64,000 nucleotides of DNA, from positions 87,038,942 through 87,102,941 of the forward strand of contig JAYGXS010000003.1 of the NCBI GenBank assembly GCA_036362985.1, written 5' to 3'. The notes below the pieces were generated by a model. That model searched no databases, was not told the origin of the DNA, and saw only the letters and a program-made list of their open reading frames with translations. The number at the start of each line of letters is the position of its first letter. Position 1 is the first letter of the stretch. Made by a program: the position numbers and the translations under genes. Shown here piece after piece: positions 1 to 8,895 of this stretch. This DNA comes from Ligula intestinalis (lineage: Eukaryota > Platyhelminthes > Cestoda > Diphyllobothriidea > Diphyllobothriidae).

Positions 1-795
1 CGTACCATCTGTGAGTGCGTTTGTTTGTGTTGTCCAACCAGCTGGTGTTCAGGTTTATGCTCGGCCGATGAAGGCTAATAAGCCCGAAACATTTATGTAT
101 CAAGTAACGGCCCCCGAATGCTGTCATACCCCCTAACTCCCTTTATTACGTGGCCAGAATGCGCCTGGCAGCCGGTCAACCGATGGGGACCTCTGACAAT
201 CACATGAAATTTATTAAGACCGGAAGCTTAATCGGTCGGTGTTCATACATTCCAGAGTTAAAATAAACCCTATCAGCTGTGACAGCAAATTGCTGGTGGC
301 AAGGCGCTGATTAACTGCGGTTCGATGAAGTGCTTATGACCCATCTGATTGGCACCAGCGGAGGACAAACAGCGCAGCCTGTGAGATCGTTTGTTTGTGT
401 TGTCCGACCAGCTGGTGTTCAAGGTTAAGCTTCGCTGATAAAGGCTAATATGTCTGAACATTATCATTATCAAGTAACCCTTCCAACGCCGTCCTTCCCC
501 TTTACTGCTGTTATTACTTGGCTGGAATGCGACTGAGAGGTGGTGAACGTATGGGGACCTCTGACCACCACATGAAATTTGTTAAGATCGGAAGCTTATT
601 CGATCGGAGTTCATCGATTCCTGAGTAAATATAAACCGGAGCAGCAATGATAGAAATTTGCAGCTTGCAAGGTGCTGATGAACTGCGGTTCGATAAAGTG
701 CTCATGAGCCATCTGATAGACGCCAGTGGCGGACCAACAGTGCCGTCTGTGATGTTGTTTGTTTGTGTGGTCCGATCAGCTGGTGTTCAGGGTTT

Positions 796-844
796 TGCTT
801 GGCTGATGAAGGCTTATCAGCTTGAAAAAGTTCTGTATCAAGTA
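796..844 (+). ncRNA. Hammerhead ribozyme, type I (satellite unit)
   Basis: The core CTGATGA is at 803-809 and GAAA at 824-827. Stem I is a 7 bp helix (796-802 with 838-844, two G-T wobbles). Stem II is 5 bp, A810-T823 through T814-A819, including one wobble and with loop TATC. Stem III (A827 to T836) has one A-G mismatch, then A-T and G-C with a TT loop. Predicted cleavage is after A837. This unit has the best stem I in the array. Confidence 0.8.
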
Positions 845-1531
845 ACGGCCCCCCAATGCTGTCATTCACTCTTACTGGTGTTATGAAAAAGCCTGAATAC
901 ACCTGGCAGGCAGTCCCGATGTGGACCCCTGACCACCACATGAACTTTGCTGAGATAGGAAGCTTATTCGATCGGTGTTCGTACATTCCAGAGTGAATAT
1001 AAACCTGAGCAGCAATGACAGCGAATTGCAGTTTGCAAGGTGCTGATGAACTGCTGTTCAAGGAATCGCTCATGACCCATCTGATAGACGACAGTGGCGG
1101 ACCAACAGTGCCATCTGTGAAGGTGTTTCTTTGTGTGGTCCGACCAGCTGGTGTTCAGGGTGATGCTTGGCCGATGAAAGCTTATAAGCCCTAAACAGTT
1201 CTGTATCAAGTAACGGCCCCCCAATGCTGTAATTCACTCTAACTGCTGTTATGACTTGACCGAAATGCGCCTGGCGGGAAGTCACCCGATGGGGACCTCT
1301 GACAACCATATGGACTTTTTTGTTCAGAAGCCTATTCGATCGGTTTTCGCATATTCCTGTTTTAATATATACCCGAATAGCAGTGCCAGCAAATTGCAGG
1401 TTACAATGCGCGGATGCACTGCGGTTCGATGAAGTGCTTATGAACCATCTGATTGTCACCAGCGGTGGACCAAAAGTGCTGTCAGTGAGTGTGTTTTTTT
1501 GTGTAGTACGACCAGCTGGTGTTCAGGGTTA

Positions 1532-1580
1532 TGCTTGGCTGATGATGGCTTATAAGCCCGAAACAGTTCTGTATCAAATA
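1532..1580 (+). ncRNA. Hammerhead ribozyme, type I (satellite unit)
   Basis: The core CTGATGA is at 1539-1545. Stem II is GGCT 1547-1550 with AGCC 1555-1558 (loop TATA). GAAA is at 1560-1563. Stem III is CAG/CTG with a TT loop (1564-1571), closed by A1563-T1572. Predicted self-cleavage falls after A1573. Stem I pairs 1532-1538 with 1574-1580 with one C-A mismatch. All core residues needed in the hammerhead family are present. The position next to stem II (T1546 against C1559) is unpaired. Confidence 0.82.
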
Positions 1581-2269
1581 ACGGCCCGCCAATGCTGTCA
1601 TTCACTCTTACTGCTGTTATTACTTGGCCGAAATGCGCCTGGTAGGTTGTAACCCGTGGATGACCTCTGACCACCACATAAACTTTGTTTAGTTCGGTGG
1701 CCTACTTGATCGGTGTTCGCACATTCCTTTGTGAATATATACCCGACCAGCAGTGGTAGCAAAGGCATGTGGTGAGGCGCTGATTAACTGCGTTTCGATG
1801 AAGTGCTTATGGCCTATCTAATAGACATCAGTGGTGGACCAACGGTACCGTCTGTGAGTGGGTTTGTTTGTGTTGTCCGACCGGCTTGTGTTCAGGGATA
1901 TGCTTGGCTGATGAAGTATAATAAGCCCAAAACAGTTATGTATCAAGTAACCCCAAAATGCTGTCATATTTTCCTTGATGCTATAATGAATTGGCCGCAA
2001 TGGGCCTAGCAGGTAGTCATCCTTTGGAGACCTATGAACAACACATGGATTTTTGTTGATTACCAATTCCTATTATATCTGTAATTGCACATTGCTGAGT
2101 AAATATATCTTGATCAGCAGTGACAGCAAAAAGCAGGTGGCGTGGCGCTGATGAATTGCGGTTCGATTACGTGTTAATGAACCATCTAATAGACACCAGT
2201 GGTGAATCAATCGTGCCGTCCGTGAATGCGTTTTTTTCGTGTTGTCCGACGCGCTGGTGTTAAGGCTTA

Positions 2270-2318
2270 TGCTTGGCTGATGATAGGCTAATAAGCCCGA
2301 AACGGTTCTGTATAAATT
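2270..2318 (+). ncRNA. Hammerhead ribozyme, type I, with one extra base before stem II
   Basis: The core CTGATGA is at 2277-2283, then TA, GGCT 2286-2289, loop AATA, AGCC 2294-2297, C, GAAA 2299-2302. Stem III is CGG/CTG (one G-T pair) with a TT loop and cleavage after A2312. Stem I is weaker because the 3' strand reads TAAAT instead of TCAAG. Core residues are intact; activity is uncertain because of the inserted base and short stem I. Confidence 0.6.
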
Positions 2319-3008
2319 AACCCTCAGACGATGTCATACCCGCCTTACTGCTTTTATGTCTTGGATGGAACTGGCTGGCGGGCGGTCACTCGTAGAGGAC
2401 TTCTGACGGCCACATGAACCTTTTTTTAGTTCGGTGGCCTATTTGATCGGTGTTCGCACATTCCTGCGTGAATATATACCCGATCAGCAGTGACAGCAAA
2501 TGGCATTTGGGAAGGCGCTGATGAACTGCGTTTTGATGAAGTGCTTATGACCCATCTGATAGATACCAGTGGTGGACCAACGGCGCCGTCTGTGAGTGGG
2601 TTTGTTTTTGTTGTTCGACCGGCTGGTTTTTTGGGTAATGCTTGGCTGATGAAGGCTAATAAAACCAATACAGTTATGTATCAAGTTACCCCAAAATTCT
2701 GTCATACCCTCCTTCATGCTATAATGAATTGGCCGGAATTGGCCTTGCAGGCTGTCACCCGATGAAGACCTATGAGCAACACATGAAATTTTGTTTAAAT
2801 CCAGTTCCTATTATATCGGTATTTGCACACTGCTGAGTGAATATATACCCAATCAGCAGTGACAGCAAATTGCTGGTGGCGTGGCGCTGATGAACTGCGT
2901 TTCAATTACGTGCTAATGAACCATATAATAGACACCAGTGGTGAATCAATCGTGCCATCTGTGAATGCTTTTTTTCCTGTTGTCCGACGAGCTGGTGTTA
3001 AGGCTTAT

Positions 3009-3055
3009 GCTTGGCTGATGAAGGCAATAAGTCCGAAACGGTTCTGTATAAATTA
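3009..3055 (+). ncRNA. Hammerhead ribozyme, type I (satellite unit, weak stem II)
   Basis: The core CTGATGA is at 3015-3021 and GAAA at 3035-3038. Stem III is CGG/CTG around a TT loop, with predicted cleavage after A3048. Stem II has lost one base (GGC against GTCC), leaving only 2-3 pairs. Stem I has a mismatch at its second pair. Core residues are intact but folding is doubtful. Confidence 0.5.
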
Positions 3056-4140
3056 ACTCCAGACGATTTCATACCCGCCTGACTGCTTTTATGTCTTGGA
3101 CGGAACTGGCTGGCGGGCGATCACTCGTTGAGGACTTCTGACGGCCACATGAACCTTTTTTTTAGTTCGGTGGCCTACTTGATCGGTGTTCGCACATTCC
3201 TGCGTGAATATATATCCGATCAGCAGTGACAGCAAATGGCATGTGGCAAGGCGCTGATGAACTGCGTTCCGATGAAGTGGTTATGGCCCATCTGATAGAC
3301 ACCAGTGGTGGACCAACGGCGTCGTCTCTGAAAAGGTTTGTTTTTGATGCCTGACCGTCTTGTGTTCAGGGATATGCTTGGTTGATGAAGGCTAATAAGC
3401 CCAAAACAGTAATGTATCAAGTTATACCCAAATGCTGTCATACACTCCCTAATGCTTAAATGAATTGGCCGGTGTGGGCCTGGCATGCGGTCAACTGTTG
3501 GAGACCTATGAGCGCCACATAAACATTTTTTTAGTTCCAGTTCCCAGTATATCTGTTTTTGCACATTCCTGCGTGAATAAATACCCGATCAGCAGTGACT
3601 GCAAATGGCAGGTGGCGTGGCGCTGATGAACTGCGTTTCGATGAAGTGATTATGACCAATCTGATAGACACCAGTGCGGTGCAACTTTTTCTAGTTCGCT
3701 GGCCTACTTGATCGGTGTTCGCACATTCCTGCGCGTTTTTTTGTGTTGTCCGACTGCCTTGTACTCAGGGTTATGTTTGGTTCATGGAGGCTAATTTGCC
3801 CGAAAATTTCTGTATTACTTTACCCATAAATGCAGTCATACCCTCCAGAGTACGAAAATGATTTTCTCGGAGTGGGCCTGGCAGGCGGTCACCCGTTGGC
3901 GACTTATGAACACCGAATGAACTTTGTTAGGTTCGGATGCCTATTTGATCTATGTTCGCACCTTCCTGAGTGAATATATACTCGATCAGCAGAGACAGCA
4001 AATGGCAGATGGCGAGGCGCTGGTGAACTGCGGTTCAGTGTAGTGCTTATGAGCCATCTAAAAGTCACCAGTGGTGGACAAACAGCGCCGCCTGTAAGTG
4101 CGTTAGTTTCTGTTGTCCGACGAGCTGGTGTTAAGGCTTA

Positions 4141-4190
4141 TGCTCTGCTGACGAAGGCTAATAAGCCGAAACAGTTCTCTTTCAATTTAC
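4141..4190 (+). ncRNA. Hammerhead-like motif in the last satellite unit
   Basis: The core is CTGACGA 4148-4154 (position 7 may be any base). Stem II is GGCT/AGCC with loop AATA, followed directly by GAAA 4168-4171. Stem III is weakened by CTC instead of CTG, and the cleavage triplet region reads CTT. It lies at the right edge of the array. It is a recognisable but degraded ribozyme. Confidence 0.45.
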
Positions 4191-4290
4191 CTTTAGACGA
4201 TTTCATCCGTCTTGCTGCTATTATGTCTTGGCCGGAACCTGCGTGGCTGGCGGTCACCCGTTAATGAGCTCTGTCCAGCACATAAACTTT

Positions 4291-5110
4291 GTTTTAAGTT
4301 CCTCAAATATATTCCATCGTCAATATTACGAGTCAGATTTTTCGGCAAACAATTGTTTTTAGCAACTCTTCATCAGACAACACATTTGCAAGGGAAATTA
4401 ACGCTTTACGGAGCAATAAATGTTTGAATGGTAAGAAAAATCAATCATTATCTAATACGGGTGCTAATTGGCAAACGCAGACTATGTCAGTTTGCGCATG
4501 TAGGCCATGTTAGCGTGTTGGTTGAGGGATTGTCGCTTGTTGGTATGGGTGAAATCCTTTCGCCACCTGGTGTCGATTTAGGTCATGGAAGTGACAGAGC
4601 TTGTGTCAGAGTATTCTGACAACACAGCACTGGATTTGCTAGCCTTATAGCTACTGTTTTGGCTGTTGCAAGCATCCGTTGACGAAGGGCTTTGGAAAAT
4701 TAGATGGTTACCTGTAGACCACCTATAGGGTTCGTTAGTATCGTCTCGATGGTTCCGAGTGGCTACTATTACATATTCACCTTTTTGTAAAAAATAACTG
4801 GTTATCATAGAAAAATCTGAATGTCAAGCTATATGTGAATGGAAAATGCTCTTAGCGAAAGTAAAATAAAGATAGATTGCCTTTGTTTACCACCGGTTTG
4901 AACCGAATTATGTATTATAACTTCATTGTGATACTTTGTTTGAATACATTAAATAAGTCCGTAAAATAACCTGTAAATGTATATGTAAAATTGTTTTACT
5001 TAATGCGGTAAAGTTTCTGAAATATTAGGTAAAATGTCACGGTTGCTATCTGTGAACACGCAGAAATTGCATCGAACAATATGCATTCAAATTGCAAGAA
5101 AGATGTGTGG
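4291..5110. other. Unassigned spacer between the HHR satellite and the PLE cluster
   Basis: The satellite homology fades at about 4290. The following sequence is A+T-rich with short open frames on both strands (for example 4428-4619 plus and 4578-4808 minus, the latter Ser/Thr-rich at its end). I recognise no domain, splice-bounded exon or repeat here. Confidence 0.5.
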
Positions 5111-5116
5111 GTGTCA

Positions 5117-5245
5117 GTGTGTTTCCAATTGCGAGGTGTGCTAGCTATTCTGTGCCAAAATCAAAACCATACGGACTACTTGAGAACCTAACGGCAAGCC
5201 TTAATGAAGAAAATGTTTCTAAAAGGCAACGGGATACTTACCGGT
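5117..5245 (+). repeat. Direct repeat block, left copy (partner at 7238-7366)
   Basis: The block starts GTGTTTCCAATTGCGAGG and ends GATACTTACCGGT; it recurs almost base for base at 7238-7366. Both copies stay open in one frame, with shared residues such as KSKPYGL, ENLTASL and QRDTYR, so it may derive from coding sequence of the Penelope-like element beside it. The two copies bracket the minus-strand PLE remnant. It might be part of a PLE pseudo-LTR or a 5' ORF region; I cannot decide between these. Confidence 0.6.
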
Positions 5246-5632
5246 GGGAGACCCAACGACGAACAAAAGGAGTAGGAGAGCATAAAAAAGATGCCCACGG
5301 TGATTGCCATGTTGCGGGCACAATGACACAATATAATCTAGACTGCCCATATATATTGCCTCGTGAGCACGTTGGACGGTGATTAAATGACGCTTCCCTC
5401 CTTTCCAGGAGTTATGTTCCTATGCGCACAATGTTCTTCAAACGCGCGGACTAATCGATAGTGGATCTAGGTTTCTTTCATATATAGAAAAAACGCGGAT
5501 TTAGTTCATTGCATCCTAATAAAAAAACAAAACAACTCGACCATTCATTGAAACTAAGCACTTTTTTCAATTTTCGCAACTACAAATCGTTCTAATAGAC
5601 ATATGTGGACTTAAATAAATGAAGTATAAAAT
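5246..5632. other. Unassigned sequence between direct-repeat block and PLE 3' end
   Basis: No domain or repeat is recognised. It may contain the true 3' terminus of the minus-strand PLE, since that element's reading frame continues to about 5633. Confidence 0.4.
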
Positions 5633-7205
5633 CAACGTCTTCGGTAGAAGCAAACAGTTAATATATACAAAGAACTAATATGCGAAAAAATTCGCGGTCC
5701 AGAGATAATTTTACCTTCATTTTCCCCAGAAGAGGAAGAAGAAGTGGAGGCGATTCCTGGGACCTGGTTATAATGAAGCTGACGTTTCGGAAACTCTCTT
5801 GTCTCCATCGTCAGAGCCATGTCGGTTTCCTGCCGTTTGTCTTGAGAGAATGCGTCCTGTCTTAAGTCGGGTTTCATAACGGTGCCTCTTTCGCGCGTGT
5901 AAATCGATTGGACCGATTGATTGGAGGTGGTTGGTTGAATTTCCCTCTTGCTCGCGGGCGTCTTCACGGGAATGAGTGCCACCTTTTTTAAACGACTCTT
6001 GATAATTGAGACTTTCTTCCTTTGTGGGTTTATGGTCGTTTGCGTCTTTTTCGCCTTTGCGGGCGCGCCCACGAGCAATTGTGCCATGTCGTTTAGGAGA
6101 TCCTTGTTCGTTGACACGTTCCTCCTTTGGGGGCGTCGGCCGTCTGTCCTGTTTGCCTTCTTTTGCCTGGCCTGTTGCCCCGTTTCGGGCGGAGGTGAGC
6201 CCTGCGCGGAGGGCTTGGTAGGCCGGATGAAGGTCCATGGCTCTGTTAAGTGTGCCATTGGAGGACCAAATTTCCAATAGTAATCTGGCCATCTTGTCAT
6301 TGGCATAGCCTACTTTTCTTGCTTTTTCAAAGGCGAAGGCGTCTTTCGCCTGCTGTTAATGCTCATAGCCCATAGACAGTTCATACTTGTATTTGATTGC
6401 GAGCTGATGTTTATGCAATCTTGTGCCCAGGCGCCTGCCCGTTTCACCAACATACCTTGTATTGCAATTTTTGCATGGTAAGCTGTGGACCACTGATGAT
6501 TGTTCTGTCAATGGAAGCGGGTCTTTGGGCTTCATCACTTGCTGTCTGATAGTGGATTCAGGTCTATGGGCCACACCAATCCCAAAAGGTTTAAGGATTC
6601 GTGCAGTCGCCTCTGAAACGTTTTTGATGTAGGGGATTGTGAGCCAAAATTTGGGATCTTCTCCTTTTGACCGCTCAGGGTGCGGCTTCTTGAGGCATCT
6701 GCATAAGAAGGACTTCGGATAACCATTGGCTTGAAATAGTGTTAAAAGTACGCAATCTCCTCCTTCCGCACTTTGTCGGCGCTGCAGTGTGTCTGAACGC
6801 GTTGGAAGAGGGTCCTAACACAAATGCGTTTATGAGCAACGGGGTGCTTGCTTATGAGGTGGAGAATGCGCATCGTGTTAGTTGCCTTGCGGTAGACCGT
6901 TGTCATTATCTTTCCGTTTTCCAACCTTGTCACTTGTACGTCGAGGAAGGCTAACTGACAGTTGGCCTATTCTTCCATAGTGAACTGGATGTCGGGAAAG
7001 ATAGAATTCAACAGCTCCTTAAAAGCCTGCACTTTGCTCCTTTTGATGATAACAAACGTGTCGTCCACGTATGTGGCCCAGAATTTCAGGGGAGATGAGC
7101 TGAAGACCAGTTACTCGAGCCGCTGTAAAACAGCCTCGGCAACAACGCCAGACAGGGGCAAGCCAATTGATGTTCTCTTCTTTGTTCGTAGATCTGGCTA
7201 TTAAA
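5633..7205 (-). pseudogene. Penelope-like element, RT C-terminal half plus GIY-YIG endonuclease, broken
   Basis: Read on the minus strand, 7205 to about 6740 gives RT pieces: a PLSG motif (motif B region), FWATYVDDTFVI (motif C, YVDD codons at 7060-7071), then FPDIQFTMEE and TTVYRKA. Between 6574 and 6356 comes the linker and GIY-YIG start (SLPCKNC, YVGETGRRLGTR). From 6340 to 5768 follow FAFEKARK, MARLLLEIWSS, LNRAMDLHPAYQA and a long basic C-terminus. The order RT then GIY-YIG defines Penelope-like retroelements. There are frameshifts in the RT part and a TAA stop inside GIY-YIG, right after MGYEH (near 6356). The 5' part of RT is missing. A second copy lies inverted at 7367-8335 and a longer relative at 30.4 kb. 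It is not functional as read. Confidence 0.85.
5774..5820 (-). ncRNA. Hammerhead ribozyme of the PLE, minimal stem III
   Basis: On the minus strand: CTGACGA at 5814-5808, T, then a 6 bp stem II (GGAGAC with GTTTCC, loop GAGAGA), GAAA, then CGTC ending at 5781. Stem I is GGCT 5' of the core with AGCT 3' of the cleavage site (3 Watson-Crick pairs and a wobble). Stem III is just ACGU, a palindrome with no loop; such minimal HHRs are known from PLEs and are thought to work as dimers. The motif overlaps the end of the PLE reading frame. Confidence 0.75.
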
Positions 7206-7237
7206 CGTAAAGAAAGATTAAGACACAGTTCCAGTTC

Positions 7238-7366
7238 CAGTGTTTCCAATTGCGAGGTTAACTAGCTCTTGTGTGCCAAAATCAAAACCATACGGACTAC
7301 GCGAGAACCTAACGGCAAGCCTTACTGAAGAATTTTTTTCTAAAATGCAACGGGATACTTACCGGT
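7238..7366 (+). repeat. Direct repeat block, right copy (partner at 5117-5245)
   Basis: It is the same block as at 5117-5245, starting GTGTTTCCAATTGCGAGG. It joins the plus-strand PLE fragment at CTTACAG followed by CAAGTGATGAAGCC. In the minus-strand PLE copy the same CAAGTGATGAAG is preceded by different sequence ending in CAG, so this is a junction between two unrelated pieces. An abrupt join is expected from template switching or from a spliced RNA. Confidence 0.6.
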
Positions 7367-7800
7367 ACTTACAGCAAGTGATGAAGCCGAAAGACCCGCT
7401 TCCATTGACAGAACAATCGTCAGTGATCTACAGCTTACCATGCCAAAATTGCAATGCAAGGTATGTTGGTGAAACGGGCAGGCGCCTGGGCACAAGATTG
7501 CATGAACATCAGCTCGCAATCAAATACAATTATGAACTGTCTATGGGCTATGAGCATTAACAGCAGGAGAAAGACGCCTTCGCCTTTGAAAAAGCAAGAA
7601 AAGTAGGCCGAGCCAATGACAAGATGGCAAGATTACTATTGGAAATTTGGTCCTCCAATAGCACACTTAACAGAGCCATGGACCTTCATCCGGCCTACCA
7701 AGCCCTCCGCGCAGGGCTCACCTCCGCCCGAAACGGGGCAACAGGCCAGGCAAAAGAAGGCAAACAGGACAGACGGCCGACGCCCCCAAAGGAGGCGGTT

Positions 7801-7893
7801 AGGATGACGACATCCTCCATTTTTCGTATTTTTAGTAGCTGAAGAACGAGAACTCCTAAAAATACGAAAAATTGAGGATATCGTCATCCTACC
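7801..7893. repeat. Foldback: 35 bp inverted repeat inside the chimeric PLE
   Basis: The left arm, about 7801-7836 (starts AGGATGACGACATCC), is nearly the exact reverse complement of the right arm, about 7858-7893 (ends ATATCGTCATCCT). About 20 bp separate them. The right arm is genuine PLE RT coding sequence (KIRKIEDIVIL); the left arm is its inverted copy. Snap-back self-priming of a cDNA during target-primed reverse transcription would make this. Confidence 0.8.
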
Positions 7894-8200
7894 CACCGAT
7901 AAAGGACGCACAACGGTCGTCATGGATAAGGTGGATTATAAAACAAAAGTTAACAACCTTTTGATGGACAAGAAATCCTATACACCGTCGACTGCCACCG
8001 AGTTCAAAAGGCTCAATTATCAAAAGTCCTGTAAAAAAGTTGGCACTCATTCCCGTGAAGGCGCCCGTGAGGAAGAGTGAAATTCAAACAACCACCTCCA
8101 TTCGATCGGTCCAATCGATTTACACGCGCGTAAGAAGCACCGTTATGAAACCTGACTTAAGACAGGACGCATTCTCTCAAGAGAAGCGGCAGGAAACCGA

Positions 8201-8247
8201 CATGGCTCTGACGATGGAGACGAGAGAGTTTCCGAAACGTCAGCTTA
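8201..8247 (+). ncRNA. Hammerhead ribozyme of the PLE, minimal stem III
   Basis: The core CTGACGA is at 8208-8214, T8215, stem II 8216-8221 with 8228-8233 (6 bp, loop GAGAGA), GAAA 8234-8237, CGTC 8238-8241, predicted cleavage after C8241. Stem I is GGCT 8204-8207 with AGCT 8242-8245. It is the same design as the copy at 5774-5820 and oriented away from it. Confidence 0.78.
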
Positions 8248-8382
8248 ATTATAACCAGGTCCCAGGAATCGCCTCCACTTCTTCTTCCCCCTCTGGGGAA
8301 AATGAAGGTGAAATACAAAGAACTGAATGTTAATCATGTGATAAATAATGCTGAAGTTAAATGAGCATCAATATTGTGTCGC

Positions 8383-8895
8383 AAACTGGTATTTACACAT
8401 AACATTAGCAAACAACGTAAAAATAATAATAAGTGATCCTATTCAAATTTAAATCCAAAACGAAGAATTATAATTACTTCTGGCTTGATCAGATATATAT
8501 TTATTCATAGCAGATTCAACTACTGAAAACAAAAAATGTTACAGTGCCCATCAATAAGAAAAAGTAAAACTTACTTTTTTGTAAACATCAAAAAGACAAC
8601 GCCTGTTTGCTCAATGCATCTCAAATCACAATTTACAGAAGTACAATTAATTGAACGCCTTTCTTGAAGAATCTGCGCCAATTTATTTGATTCAAATTTA
8701 CTCAAAAATTTCTTTGATTCCGTTGAACGTGTTTAATAAAACTTCAAAAATCCAACACACCCTTGAAATTAAATCCTCTATTGAGAAATTGTATTTATTA
8801 TGTAACCTATGGTAGACGCTCCTCTTCATTGGAATTCTGACGATGGAAAACATGGACTACTTCAACATTAAAGCCGATCTTCTCATACATCAATT
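8383..8895 (+). repeat. Unclassified dispersed repeat, copy 1 (partner inverted at 22590-23096)
   Basis: Blocks such as AACAAACAACGTAAAA, TAAGTGATCCTATTC, AATTTACAGAAGTACAAT, TGGAATTCTGACG and ACTTCAACATTAAAGCC have counterparts in the same order on the minus strand of 22590-23096. Conceptual translations of both copies share residues, so the family may once have been coding, but this copy has several stops. I recognise no protein family. Confidence 0.65.

Larger units (their letters stand above)
1..4290 (+). repeat. Tandem satellite of ~368 bp units, each with a type I hammerhead ribozyme (retrozyme-like array)
   Basis: About 12 head-to-tail units can be followed by the recurring block GGCGCTGATGAACTGCG, near 303, 667, 1037, 1405, 1773, 2143, 2511, 2883, 3249, 3618 and 4014, a step of 366-370 bp. 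The array runs off the left edge. Every unit has a hammerhead cassette: stem I half TGCTTGG, core CTGATGA, stem II GGCT-loop-AGCC, GAAA, stem III CAG-TT-CTG, the cleavage triplet GTA, then TCAAGTA. CUGANGA plus GAAA is intact in five units (cores at 803, 1539, 2277, 3015, 4148) and mutated in the rest (for example TAAA near 1192, AATA near 2672). The unit starting near 3618 is a recombinant that jumps from mid-unit to unit end and back. Minus-strand ORFs of 120-130 codons recur per unit but show no recognisable domain and are probably incidental. Tandem repeats of 170-400 bp with type I HHRs are known as metazoan retrozymes; that assignment is inference. Confidence 0.85.
7367..8335 (+). pseudogene. 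Chimeric Penelope-like element fragment (GIY-YIG, C-tail, with RT N-terminal piece inserted)
   Basis: Order along the plus strand: 7374-7557 GIY-YIG start (VMKPKDPLPL, SLPCQNC, YVGETGRRLGTR, EHQLAIK); a TAA at 7558-7560; 7561-7796 the rest of the endonuclease (FAFEKARKVG, MARLLLEIWSS, LNRAMDLHPAYQA); 7801-7893 a foldback; about 7857-8010 the N-terminal PLE RT segment (IEDIVILPTDKGR, TTVVMDKVDYKTK, LLMDKKSYTP); then 8020-8335 the PLE C-terminal tail again, ending with an HHR. In a normal PLE the DKGR segment precedes RT, so it is displaced here. The switch back to tail sequence is at CTCAATTATCAA, also present in the minus copy's tail, so microhomology may have guided it. It is dead as a gene. 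Confidence 0.8.

Noticed and set aside
702..1459. Minus-strand ORFs of 123 and 129 codons in the satellite
   Set aside because: They recur because the unit length is close to a multiple of three. They end with the same LSDGS and have no domain, while the plus strand carries the ribozyme, so coding is not supported.
4360..4400. CTGATGA on the minus strand (from TTCATCAG near 4370) as another hammerhead
   Set aside because: No stem II and GAAA at the required distance.
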